A DNA stretch of 20,301 nt from DUUI01 sp964345765 (GCA_964345765.1 CAYFSJ010000024.1:1-20301); one strand, 5' to 3'; counted from the stretch's first letter, positions 1-7,688 are shown. Program-made: numbers and translations. Notes: generated by a model not told the origin, from the letters alone.

Positions 1-39
1 CAGTTAATATGTTGAATTTCTTGTTGGAGACTTAGCGCA

Positions 40-106
40 CAAAAGCGTTAAAAATTGACAACATTTTATATAAATATTATAATAATTTTACTGTCAAGCG
101 TTTACA
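40..106 (+). promoter_or_regulatory. Promoter with two LacI/CcpA-type operator-like sites
   Basis: A consensus housekeeping promoter is visible: TTGACA at 55-60, a 17-bp spacer and TATAAT at 78-83, so transcription should start near 90. Two sites carrying the core AAGCGTT flank it: CAAAAGCGTTAAAA at 40-53 and GTCAAGCGTTTACA at 93-106. Each matches the catabolite-response/LacI-family consensus TGWAANCGNTNWCA at about 11 of 14 positions. Their CG centres are 53 bp apart, close to five helical turns. A MalR- or CcpA-like repressor binding both sides of the promoter is an inference. No LacI-family gene is in the window. Confidence 0.7.
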
Positions 107-177
107 TGATCAAGCATATCTCAAAAGATTTGTTTGATGCGCTTCACAGAGAAACATTCTACTAGGAGGAAACAAGA

Positions 178-1689
178 ATGAAAAATCTATTCAAACTTCT
201 AGTCTTAGCGATTGTAGCAGCAATGTTAGTGGCTTGTGGTGGTACAGACCGTACTGAACAAAAGCCTTCTGATACAGATTCTAAGACCAATGAAGGAACA
301 GACACAAATGAACCATCTGGCAATCTAGATGGAACTCAAGCCGTATGGAATGCGGATGCAGGCCATTACGAAATCGAAGAGGATGCACAAATTCGTTTAG
401 GTGTAGATACAGACTCATACGGGGAAGCCATTGTTGCTTTATGGGATAAAACTCACCCTGAACACGCTGGAAAAGTAACGTTTGAAAACTCTGGAGCATC
501 TAATTCTGCTGACAGACTTGCAACTGAACAAGATTCAGTTCAAGACGTTTTAATGGTTATTGATGGGGAAGTTTCTCGTAACGTTTCTCACATCTTAGCG
601 ATTGAAGAAAACTTAGCTGAAGTTATTAAGAACAATTCATTAGAAGCGTTCTACAATGCTGGTAACACAACTGATCAAACAGTTTATGCGCCTGTTACTT
701 ATGATGGAATGGCGTTTGTTACTAACTTAACTCTACTTGAAAACTTAGGTTTAGATACTACTGACGAAAATGGAGATAACTTACCAGATGCATTTGATAC
801 TTGGGAAGAAATCTTTGAACTTTCTAGATCTTATCTAGAAGAACGTCCAACTATTACAACTCGCGTTACTGAAACTAATGAAGAAGGTAATGAAGTTGTA
901 ACTGATGAAGAAACACAAGGAAAACTAAATGTTGTATTCCCTATGTCTCTTAAAGAACCTTGGTCAGGATACTTTGCTTTAACAACAGGTGGATGGCAAT
1001 TACTTGAAGATGGTGATGCTCTAAATCCTGGTTATGACAAACCTGAGTTCAAAGCTGGTTTAGAATTCTTAGTTGAAGCGAAAGAAGCTGGTATTTCTGT
1101 TGAAGAATCTGGATCAATTACTCCAGGTGAATCAATGACTTCACGTTGGGACAATGTTCTTAATGGAATCAACTTAGCACCATTTGGTCTAGTTGGTACA
1201 TGGCATAATGTCGCTGAGTTTAGTGAAGAAACAGGAAACGAATATGCGATTTCAATTCTTCCAACTTACAATGGCGCTAACCCATCTCCATTTGTTAAGA
1301 CAAAAGGATTTGTTATTAATACTTATACAAAATACCAATCTGCTGCTCACGAACTACTTCGTTTAATCTATTCTCAAGATGGAATGCAAGCAATGGTTGA
1401 TACAACAGCTTATGCACCTTCATTAGCGGATGGATCTGAACTAACTCCAGACTTAACTGGTAAGTCTGTTCAAGAACAATTCATGAGTGCATTTGAATTT
1501 AACTACCCTGAGCCTGCTCTAACTTTACCTGAGAACCCTCAAAAGAAAGCAATGGATGCAGCTTACTATGGAACGATGGAACTTATCACTCCACAAGTTT
1601 GGGATGGAACACTTTCAGTTGATGATGCGATTGCTGAATTGATCGAAACAACAAATGCTAAAATTGAAGCAGAAAATGTCCCTGAATAA
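178..1689 (+). CDS. MalE-like maltose/maltodextrin-binding lipoprotein (ABC transporter)
   Basis: This is a 503-residue extracellular solute-binding protein that would capture malto-oligosaccharides and deliver them to an ABC importer. The start is fixed by AGGAGGA at 164-170, seven bases before ATG. A lipoprotein signal peptide ends in lipobox L17-V18-A19-C20, so the mature protein is membrane-anchored. Residues 21-58 form a polar D/T/N/E-rich linker, and the rest is the type 1 binding-protein fold. A calcium-loop-like stretch (D193 to D204, TDENGDNLPD) is inserted in the fold. The gene is monocistronic at its 3' end (hairpin terminator at 1711-1744). Assignment to maltodextrin rests on fold-level resemblance and on the neighbouring amylase, glucosidase and MalK-type genes; another oligosaccharide is possible. 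The partner permeases are not in the window. Confidence 0.85.
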   Translation: MKNLFKLLVLAIVAAMLVACGGTDRTEQKPSDTDSKTNEGTDTNEPSGNLDGTQAVWNADAGHYEIEEDAQIRLGVDTDSYGEAIVALWDKTHPEHAGKVTFENSGASNSADRLATEQDSVQDVLMVIDGEVSRNVSHILAIEENLAEVIKNNSLEAFYNAGNTTDQTVYAPVTYDGMAFVTNLTLLENLGLDTTDENGDNLPDAFDTWEEIFELSRSYLEERPTITTRVTETNEEGNEVVTDEETQGKLNVVFPMSLKEPWSGYFALTTGGWQLLEDGDALNPGYDKPEFKAGLEFLVEAKEAGISVEESGSITPGESMTSRWDNVLNGINLAPFGLVGTWHNVAEFSEETGNEYAISILPTYNGANPSPFVKTKGFVINTYTKYQSAAHELLRLIYSQDGMQAMVDTTAYAPSLADGSELTPDLTGKSVQEQFMSAFEFNYPEPALTLPENPQKKAMDAAYYGTMELITPQVWDGTLSVDDAIAELIETTNAKIEAENVPE

Positions 1690-1690
1690 T

Positions 1691-1699
1691 TGATATAAT
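1691..1699 (+). promoter_or_regulatory. Extended -10 promoter between malE-like gene and terminator hairpin
   Basis: TGATATAAT (TG-n-TATAAT) lies two bases after the malE-like stop codon. No good -35 is placed correctly, as is usual for extended -10 promoters. Transcription would start near 1706, only a few bases before the hairpin at 1711-1741. The same nonamer drives the ATPase gene at 6559-6567. It could supply the genes from 1763 onward independently of malE. Confidence 0.45.
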
Positions 1700-1710
1700 A
1701 GTGTTAACTA

Positions 1711-1744
1711 AAATAGTGAGTATGTTTCATACTCACTATTTTTT
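1711..1744 (+). terminator. Rho-independent terminator (or attenuator) after malE-like gene
   Basis: This is a perfect 14-bp inverted repeat, 1711-1724 pairing with 1728-1741, with a three-base TTT loop and a T-run through 1744. It ends only 4 bases before the ribosome site of the next gene, so any transcript of that gene must cross it or begin just before it. Confidence 0.85.
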
Positions 1745-1762
1745 AATAGAGGAGAGAGTCAG

Positions 1763-2560
1763 ATGAAAAAAATACTCGAAAATAAATGGTTGTTATTAGG
1801 GGGACTAGTCTTAGTTTTACTAGTCAATTACACAACCATGCTTGGTCTTTTCGGCAATTTATCGCAAGGGGAAGTATCCGATAAATATGTCAATTACCTA
1901 GCACCAGCTGGATTTACTTTTAGTATATGGGGCATTATTTATATTGGCATGGGCTTAGTGGTATATTCTGAGTTTAAACATGCACACAATTCTTATTACA
2001 ATGTCGTATTTCGAAAGAAGATCAAACCGCTTATGTTAGTGTGGTATGTATTTAATATTCTTTGGAATATATTCTGGGTCACAGAAAAGTTATTATTAGC
2101 CATGGTCATGATTATTCTTTATTGGATTGTTGTTGGTTTAATCTGTTACTTCATTGAACAAGAAGACATTCTCTATAAAGAGGCGATTTTCTTAAGATGG
2201 CCAAGTGGTTTCCATTTAGGATGGATTAGCTTCGCTGTGTTTGCTAATGCGATGAGTTTAATCACTCAAATAGGACTCGACGCCTTTAGTACCTTTGGTT
2301 TAATCATTTCAATCGCATTAATGATTGTTGCTTTATTATTTGTGATTGTCTTTGCCATGGAGCTTTCTAACTTTATGATTTTAATCCCAGCACTTTGGGG
2401 CATCTTTGGGATTGTTATGAAACATCTTGAATCTAGTGAGTTTGCTCATCAAAATACCATTATGTTTTATGCTTCAGCCCTAATGTTAGGGGTCGGATTA
2501 TTTGCGTGGGCAGCATTAGCCTTTAGGGGTGATTTAACAAGAGCCCAACTACAGGTATAA
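1763..2560 (+). CDS. Tryptophan-rich sensory protein (TspO/MBR-related) integral membrane protein
   Basis: This 265-residue, strongly hydrophobic protein has about seven or eight predicted membrane segments, compared with five in classical TspO. The stretch LAPAGFTFSIWGIIYIGMG (near residues 46-64) matches the hallmark P-A-G-x-x-F-x-I-W-x-x-I-Y pattern of the longer TspO-related proteins of Bacillota. TspO proteins bind tetrapyrroles and act in stress signalling; the ligand of this long form is unknown. The start follows AGAGGAGAG at 1748-1756. The gene sits directly behind a terminator hairpin and two bases before the GH13 glucosidase gene, so it appears co-transcribed with the maltodextrin enzymes. 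Family membership is fairly secure; function is not. Confidence 0.7.
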   Translation: MKKILENKWLLLGGLVLVLLVNYTTMLGLFGNLSQGEVSDKYVNYLAPAGFTFSIWGIIYIGMGLVVYSEFKHAHNSYYNVVFRKKIKPLMLVWYVFNILWNIFWVTEKLLLAMVMIILYWIVVGLICYFIEQEDILYKEAIFLRWPSGFHLGWISFAVFANAMSLITQIGLDAFSTFGLIISIALMIVALLFVIVFAMELSNFMILIPALWGIFGIVMKHLESSEFAHQNTIMFYASALMLGVGLFAWAALAFRGDLTRAQLQV

Positions 2561-2562
2561 GT

Positions 2563-4179
2563 ATGGCTTACCCAAAATGGTTAAAATACTCAGTTGGTTA
2601 TGAAATCTATCCTCGCTCTTTTTATGATAGTGATAAAGATGGTGTGGGTGACCTAAGAGGAATTATCGAAAAGTTAGATTATTTGAATGATTTAGGTGTT
2701 AATTTAATCTGGGTTGGACCTTTTTATAAGTCACCATTAGATGATAATGGCTATGATGTCAGTGATCATAAAGATGTTGATTCAACATTAGGAAGCTTGG
2801 AGGATGTAAAAGAACTTATTGAAGCCTGTCATAAGCGAGGTATCCGCATTATTTTTGATTACATTATGAATCAAACATCAGATGAACATCCTTGGTTTAT
2901 TGAATCTAGACAGAGCAAGGATTCTAAGAAACGAGATTATTATATCTGGAGTAAAGAACCCAATAATTGGGGCTCTTTCTTTGGTGGCTCTGCTTGGAAT
3001 TATGATCAAGAGAGTCAAGAATACTATTTAAAGATTTTCTCAGATAAAATGCCTGACTTAAATTGGTCCAATCCAAAGACCAGAGAGGCCATGTTTGATG
3101 TGGCAAGATTCTGGTTGGATTGTGGCGCGGACGGTTTTAGAATGGATGCTATCGCTCATTTAGGAAAAGATATGAGTCTAAGTGATTCAAAGAAAAAGAC
3201 CGAAGATGGAATTGCTTATGACTGGTCAAAGTTTTCTAATAGAGATGAACTCTATGATTATTTGGCTCAGCTAAAAGAAGCGGTGTTTGACCAGTACGAA
3301 ATGGTCAGTATTGGTGAAGTGGGTGGTGGTGCGAAACTACCGGATGCCAAGCGCTATACTCAATCGATTGATATGGTCTTTAATTTTGATGCTTGTTGGT
3401 GTTTAAATAATGATGGGTCGACTAATGTCAAAGAACTTAGGGAAGTGATTAAATATTGGACCAAGGGCATGATGAAGGATCATCAACTCTTACCTCAATA
3501 TTGGTTAAATCATGATCACCCAAGGCTAATGAGTCAGTATGGGGATGTCAACTATCCTTTAGAGTCTGGCAAGATGTTGGCCATGGTGTTGTTGTTTTTA
3601 TATGGGGTTCCCTTCCTTTATAATGGTGAAGAAATTGGGATGACCAATGCAAACTACACAAAATTGTCGGATTTTAAGGATGTGAACTCTCAGACCTATA
3701 TTAAAGTCAATAAACATAAATATAGTGAACAAGAAATGTTAGAGCATCTTAGAAAGAATGCACGAGATCATGGTCATTTACCGATGCAGTGGTCTGATGA
3801 AAAATATGGCGGCTTTAGTAAGGTTGAGCCTTATTTGAAGGTGAATACCGACTATCAAGAAGTGAATGTTAAAAATCAATTAGAGGATGAGAACTCTTTA
3901 TTGAATTTCTATAAAAAGTGTATTGATTTAAGACTTCATAGTGAATATACAAATACGATTATTGATGGAAGCTTTGAGTTAATTGAGACAGAGTCGGATT
4001 CTGTTTTTGGTTATGTTAGAGAAGATGAAACTAGTAGACTAATCTTGCTTGCGAATATGCACAATAAGACAGTTAAAATTAAGACACAATTAGAAGAGGT
4101 TGTCCTAAGTAATATGCCAGACAGTATAAGTGATCAATTAAGACCATATGAATGTCGATTAATGGTGGTGAACAAATGA
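2563..4179 (+). CDS. Cytoplasmic GH13 alpha-glucosidase (GH13_31-like)
   Basis: This 538-residue enzyme has no signal peptide and probably hydrolyses imported malto-oligosaccharides from their non-reducing ends. An N-terminal calcium-loop motif (DSDKDGVGD, 22-30) typifies the oligo-1,6-glucosidase/alpha-glucosidase subgroup. The nucleophile is D195 in GFRMDA, the acid/base is E252 in SIGEV and the third carboxylate is D318 in NHD. The residue after the nucleophile is Ala196; in this subgroup Val there goes with alpha-1,6 activity and Ala/Thr with alpha-1,4, so maltose-type substrates are favoured (inference). Conserved region I reads D99-YIM-N103-Q104, where almost all relatives have N-H, so a key histidine is replaced by glutamine. 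The start follows the upstream stop by two bases with only a weak AGG, suggesting translational coupling. The 3' end overlaps the amylase gene by ATGA. Confidence 0.88.
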   Translation: MAYPKWLKYSVGYEIYPRSFYDSDKDGVGDLRGIIEKLDYLNDLGVNLIWVGPFYKSPLDDNGYDVSDHKDVDSTLGSLEDVKELIEACHKRGIRIIFDYIMNQTSDEHPWFIESRQSKDSKKRDYYIWSKEPNNWGSFFGGSAWNYDQESQEYYLKIFSDKMPDLNWSNPKTREAMFDVARFWLDCGADGFRMDAIAHLGKDMSLSDSKKKTEDGIAYDWSKFSNRDELYDYLAQLKEAVFDQYEMVSIGEVGGGAKLPDAKRYTQSIDMVFNFDACWCLNNDGSTNVKELREVIKYWTKGMMKDHQLLPQYWLNHDHPRLMSQYGDVNYPLESGKMLAMVLLFLYGVPFLYNGEEIGMTNANYTKLSDFKDVNSQTYIKVNKHKYSEQEMLEHLRKNARDHGHLPMQWSDEKYGGFSKVEPYLKVNTDYQEVNVKNQLEDENSLLNFYKKCIDLRLHSEYTNTIIDGSFELIETESDSVFGYVREDETSRLILLANMHNKTVKIKTQLEEVVLSNMPDSISDQLRPYECRLMVVNK

Positions 4180-5741
4180 AACGTTTAATCATAATTTTAG
4201 TCCTATTGGGTTTAGTGGCTTGTTCTAATAAACCTCAAGAACCAGACTTTTTAAATTTAGAATCTGAAGAACTTATTGAGTTAATCAACCAAGAAAATGC
4301 GAATCATCTTGAGGGGGAGATTTTTTATAATATATTCCCTATTTCCTTTGCCTCAGGCAATGGTGATGAATTTGGTGATTTACAAGGAGTGATTAAGTCT
4401 TTAGATTACTTACAAGAAATGGGTGTTAAGGGATTATGGTTAAATCCGATTCATCCATCGCCTAGTTATCATAAATATGATGTTACCGACTATTATGAGA
4501 TTGACCCTCAATTTGGGACTTTGGATGATTTTAAAGAGTTAATTGAAGAGGTGGATAAAAGAGAGATGGTCTTAATCATGGACATGGTCATTAATCACTC
4601 TTCTTCTCAACATCCATGGTTTATTAAGAGCATGGATAATGATCCTGATTATGATGAATACTATATTAAGGCAGATTCTTATGAGGAGATTCCCGCTCAA
4701 AATAAGAGTGCTTGGTATGAAAAGAATAATCAGTATTATTACGGATCTTTTTGGTCTGAGATGCCTGAGTTTAATCTAGACTCACCAAAGGTGCGTGCAG
4801 AATTTAGAGATATTATTAAATTCTGGTTGGATTTAGGAGTGGATGGTTTCCGATATGATGCGGCCAAACATGCTTATGACCAACATGAATATCCGGTAGG
4901 GACTCCGACCCTTCGTAAAAATCTACAGTTTTGGTTAGAAATGAAGGCATGGGTTAAACAGATCAATCCACAAGCTTATGTTATCGCTGAAGTATGGATG
5001 GAGAATCAGGGCATGGCTCATTATGGATGGGCGTTTGATTCGATGTTTAATTTTGACTTTGGTGATGGTGTTATTGAGGCAATAAGAACGGGAAATAGTA
5101 GTGCATTGTTGAGTCCTTATATTCAGGGACAAAAACATTTTGAACAATACCCAAATTATTTAGATGGAATCTTTTTGAAGAATCATGATCAACCTCGGAT
5201 TGGAACTTTGTTAGATGGAAACTGGGATCAATTAAAACTAGCGGGAAGTATTTTGTTGACGATGCCTGGAAATCCTTATATCTACTATGGGGAAGAATTA
5301 GGTTATTTGGGGAATAAACCGGATGAACAAATTCGTGAACCAATGAAATGGGATGGCTATCTTAATATCACAACCCCAAGTTGGGAAAAGTTACAGTATA
5401 ATACTGAAACTGAGACGGTTGAGTCTCAGCTAAACAATCAAGAGTCAATCTTAAATCACTATCGAACTTGGGGTAGCTTTAGAAGTGAATCAGAAGACTT
5501 AAAGACTGGTTCGTTTCAAAATTTAATGGTTGGAAATAATAGTATTTTGGCTTATAGACGAGAGAACTTATTAGTGCTTCATAATTTATCGAGTGAGGTA
5601 CAAAGTATTGAGGTGGATTTAAATCTAGGTGAAATCTTACTAGAGTCTGTTACTCATCAAAACTCAACATTGAGTGTTGTAAATGGAAATAAGGTGAGTG
5701 TAGAACCTTATCGTTCGCTCATTATCGAAATAATGCCATGA
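4176..5741 (+). CDS. Surface-anchored GH13 alpha-amylase/neopullulanase-type lipoprotein
   Basis: This 521-residue GH13 enzyme is exported by a lipoprotein signal peptide, with lipobox L13-V14-A15-C16. It probably cuts starch or long maltodextrins outside the cell. The start at 4176 is chosen over an in-frame ATG at 4152 because it places the signal peptide at the N-terminus, follows GGTGG at 4164-4168 and forms an ATGA overlap with the preceding stop. Region I is D136-MVI-N140-H141, the nucleophile is D228 in FRYDAAKH, the acid/base is E272 in IAEVW and the third acid is D338 in KNHDQPR. A calcium-loop-like GNGDEFGD lies at 61-68. The AAKH following the nucleophile is typical of endo-acting amylases. 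The layout suggests subfamily GH13_36, but that was not tested. A beta-rich C-terminal domain follows near residue 430. Confidence 0.9.
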   Translation: MKRLIIILVLLGLVACSNKPQEPDFLNLESEELIELINQENANHLEGEIFYNIFPISFASGNGDEFGDLQGVIKSLDYLQEMGVKGLWLNPIHPSPSYHKYDVTDYYEIDPQFGTLDDFKELIEEVDKREMVLIMDMVINHSSSQHPWFIKSMDNDPDYDEYYIKADSYEEIPAQNKSAWYEKNNQYYYGSFWSEMPEFNLDSPKVRAEFRDIIKFWLDLGVDGFRYDAAKHAYDQHEYPVGTPTLRKNLQFWLEMKAWVKQINPQAYVIAEVWMENQGMAHYGWAFDSMFNFDFGDGVIEAIRTGNSSALLSPYIQGQKHFEQYPNYLDGIFLKNHDQPRIGTLLDGNWDQLKLAGSILLTMPGNPYIYYGEELGYLGNKPDEQIREPMKWDGYLNITTPSWEKLQYNTETETVESQLNNQESILNHYRTWGSFRSESEDLKTGSFQNLMVGNNSILAYRRENLLVLHNLSSEVQSIEVDLNLGEILLESVTHQNSTLSVVNGNKVSVEPYRSLIIEIMP

Positions 5742-6283
5742 TTCGTTTTTTGACTAATTCAACCTTGTTTGAGCCAATCTTAAGAGAAGTGCTCGATTAT
5801 GAAATTGATTACTTGAGTGCTTATGATGGAATCTTGTATGTACCTGAGAAAAAGAAATCATTGTTAGAACTGTTTGTGTTACAGCTTTCATCCGATCGAG
5901 ATATCCATATGACTTGTTTAGATTGTTATGGACAGGATAAACTGACGTATCAATGCTTATTGTTTGCCCATAGAATGGGGTCGGCTCAATTAATTAAACT
6001 AAAGACGGTGTTATTGTTGGCGATGATTCGAAATGATCGAAGTGTCTTGGATGAAGTTGAGCTGTTTGTAGAGAAGATTAAGCCTAAACAAATGGAGTTT
6101 GCGAAAGCGTATATTCTCAATGAGGGTAATGGCACGGCGACATCCAATCATTTGTTTGTTCATCGTAATACCATTAATTATTGGTTGGATGAATTTGAGG
6201 ATAAGACAAAGATGGATTTGAGAGTTCCACATAACTGGCAATGTCTTGAGTTGATGTTGACCTATTATCAGTATAAAAACTAG
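5738..6283 (+). CDS. Small PucR/CdaR-type HTH transcriptional regulator
   Basis: This 181-residue protein has a C-terminal segment (about 119-178) with the pattern of the PucR C-terminal helix-turn-helix: AKAYILNEGNGTATSNHLF, then VHRNTINYWLDEFE and a DLR-x-P ending, with the conserved HRNT-hNY core. The N-terminal 115 residues match no domain I recognise. The protein is much shorter than PucR or CdaR regulators (usually 350-550 residues) and has no GAF or sugar-diacid domain. It starts by ATGA overlap with the amylase gene and is the last gene before the 6291-6317 terminator, so it is probably a local regulator of maltodextrin genes (inference from position only). Its operator could be the dyad at 6524-6542 or another site. 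Confidence 0.75.
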   Translation: MIRFLTNSTLFEPILREVLDYEIDYLSAYDGILYVPEKKKSLLELFVLQLSSDRDIHMTCLDCYGQDKLTYQCLLFAHRMGSAQLIKLKTVLLLAMIRNDRSVLDEVELFVEKIKPKQMEFAKAYILNEGNGTATSNHLFVHRNTINYWLDEFEDKTKMDLRVPHNWQCLELMLTYYQYKN

Positions 6284-6290
6284 ATTATTG

Positions 6291-6317
6291 AACCGACCCT
6301 AATGGGTTGGTTTTTTT
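6291..6317 (+). terminator. Rho-independent terminator of the amylase-regulator operon
   Basis: A 9-bp stem pairs 6291-6299 (AACCGACCC) with 6304-6312 (GGGTTGGTT, one G-T wobble), with a TAAT loop and a T-run to 6317. It lies seven bases after the regulator's stop codon. Confidence 0.85.
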
Positions 6318-6364
6318 AACAAAAGTTAACAGTCGGGATGATTCATCTATGAGATAATGCGAGT

Positions 6365-6518
6365 ATGAAGAGATATGGATACTTAGTGCTATTAGTCATT
6401 TTAGTTTGCGTTATATGATTTAAATCCACAACAAGAACAGGAAGTGGTGTTGTTTGTTTATGAGTGTGATGATTCATTTGAGTTTGATCATCAGATATTG
6501 AGTTATCAAGGTCAATGA
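6365..6518 (+). pseudogene. Possible frameshifted small membrane-protein ORF
   Basis: ATG at 6365 opens a 17-codon frame encoding MKRYGYLVLLVILVCVI, which looks like a signal or membrane segment, and stops at TGA 6416-6418. The +1-shifted frame from 6405 is open to TGA at 6516-6518 and reads like a soluble protein (YDLNPQQEQEVVLFVYEC, then DDSFEFDHQILSYQGQ). Joining the frames by one lost base would give about a 51-residue membrane-anchored peptide. No convincing ribosome site or promoter is seen, and nothing similar is recognised. It may be a remnant, a sequencing error or chance. Confidence 0.3.
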
Positions 6519-6523
6519 GATTC

Positions 6524-6567
6524 ATTGTGCACTGTGCACAATATACTTTAATCTCAGATGATATAAT
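6524..6567 (+). promoter_or_regulatory. Extended -10 promoter with perfect 19-bp dyad operator before ATPase gene
   Basis: ATTGTGCACTGTGCACAAT at 6524-6542 is a perfect inverted repeat: 9-bp arms around one central T. It sits where the -35 element would be. TGATATAAT (TG-n-TATAAT) follows at 6559-6567, with no good -35 hexamer. The geometry suits a dimeric regulator that blocks or activates the promoter of the gene at 6597. The regulator is unknown. A further TTGACA-like TTGACAA lies at 6569-6575, downstream of the -10, and is ignored. Confidence 0.65.
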
Positions 6568-6596
6568 GTTGACAACGATGTGAAAAAGGAGAAAAT

Positions 6597-7688
6597 ATGG
6601 CAACGTTAAGTTTAAAAAATGTTAATAAGATTTATGACAATAATGTTCAGGCGGTGTTTGATTTCAATTTAGATATTGCTGATAAAGAGTTTATTGTCTT
6701 TGTTGGTCCATCTGGTTGTGGTAAGTCTACGACACTACGTATGATTGCGGGTCTAGAAGATATTACGGCTGGAACTATTGAAATTGATGGCCGTGTGGTC
6801 AATGATGTACTACCTAAGGATAGAGATATTGCGATGGTGTTCCAATCGTATGCGTTATATCCTCATATGACTGTTTTTGATAACATGGCGTTTGGTCTTA
6901 AACTTCGTAAGATGGATAAGGAAGAAATTAGAAAGCGTGTTGAAGAAGCGGCTAAGATTCTTGAGATTGAAGAATATCTAGATCGTAAACCTGCGGCTTT
7001 ATCAGGTGGTCAAAGACAGCGTGTTGCGTTGGGTCGTGCGATTGTTCGTAATGCGAAGGTCTTCTTAATGGATGAGCCTCTTTCTAACTTAGATGCTAAA
7101 TTACGTGTGGCGATGCGTTCTGAAATTATTAAATTACATGAAAGATTAGATTCTACCACTATTTATGTTACCCATGACCAAACTGAGGCGATGACAATGG
7201 CTTCTCGTATTGTTGTTATGAAAGATGGATACATCCAACAAGTGGGTGCTCCTAAGGAAATTTATAATAACCCTGTCAATATGTTTGTGGCAAACTTTAT
7301 TGGTGCACCAGCAATGAACTTTATTCAAGGACGTATTGAGGGTGATAAGATTGCGTTGCCTGATCGTACAATTCATTTACCTGGTATGTTCTTACGTGAG
7401 CTTGAAGCTTATGATGGGAAAGATATCGTTTTAGGTATTCGTCCAGAAGATATCCATGTTGACGGTATTGTGGCAGAGGCGTTCCCTGAAACTCCATTTA
7501 ACTTTAAGGTTGAAGTGGCCGAGTTATTAGGACATGAATTTATTCTTCATGGTGATTTTGGTGGGCAAAAAATGTTAGCTAAGATTACGGCTCGTGATGA
7601 TGTTAAGATGGGTGATGTGCTTAAATTATCGATGGATATCAATAAAGTTAAATTCTTTGATCCTGAAACACAAGAAAGAGTTGTTTAA
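6597..7688 (+). CDS. ugpC: ABC transporter ATPase, MalK/MsmK/UgpC type (carbohydrate import)
   Basis: This 363-residue ATPase energises CUT1-type sugar importers from the cytoplasmic face. All nucleotide-binding motifs are intact: Walker A GPSGCGKST at 37-45, Q83 in the Q-loop, signature LSGGQ at 135-139, Walker B VFLMDE at 155-160, D-loop SNLD at 163-166 and H193. A C-terminal regulatory (TOBE/MalK-type) domain runs from about residue 235 and contains IRPEDIHV at 281-288, typical of the MalK/UgpC group. The start follows AAGGAG at 6586-6591. The gene is transcribed alone, from its own regulated promoter to a terminator at 7701-7727. Standing apart from permeases fits a shared ATPase serving several sugar importers, as known for MsmK and MsmX. 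It is the likely partner of the binding protein at 178-1689. Confidence 0.95.
   Translation: MATLSLKNVNKIYDNNVQAVFDFNLDIADKEFIVFVGPSGCGKSTTLRMIAGLEDITAGTIEIDGRVVNDVLPKDRDIAMVFQSYALYPHMTVFDNMAFGLKLRKMDKEEIRKRVEEAAKILEIEEYLDRKPAALSGGQRQRVALGRAIVRNAKVFLMDEPLSNLDAKLRVAMRSEIIKLHERLDSTTIYVTHDQTEAMTMASRIVVMKDGYIQQVGAPKEIYNNPVNMFVANFIGAPAMNFIQGRIEGDKIALPDRTIHLPGMFLRELEAYDGKDIVLGIRPEDIHVDGIVAEAFPETPFNFKVEVAELLGHEFILHGDFGGQKMLAKITARDDVKMGDVLKLSMDINKVKFFDPETQERVV

Noticed and set aside
4152..4175. Upstream in-frame ATG as the start of the surface amylase
   Set aside because: It would bury the lipoprotein signal peptide behind eight polar residues; ATG 4176 has a ribosome site and an ATGA overlap.
6343..6603. 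86-codon minus-strand open frame across the ATPase promoter region
   Set aside because: It covers the operator and promoter of the downstream gene, has no ribosome site and resembles no protein pattern.
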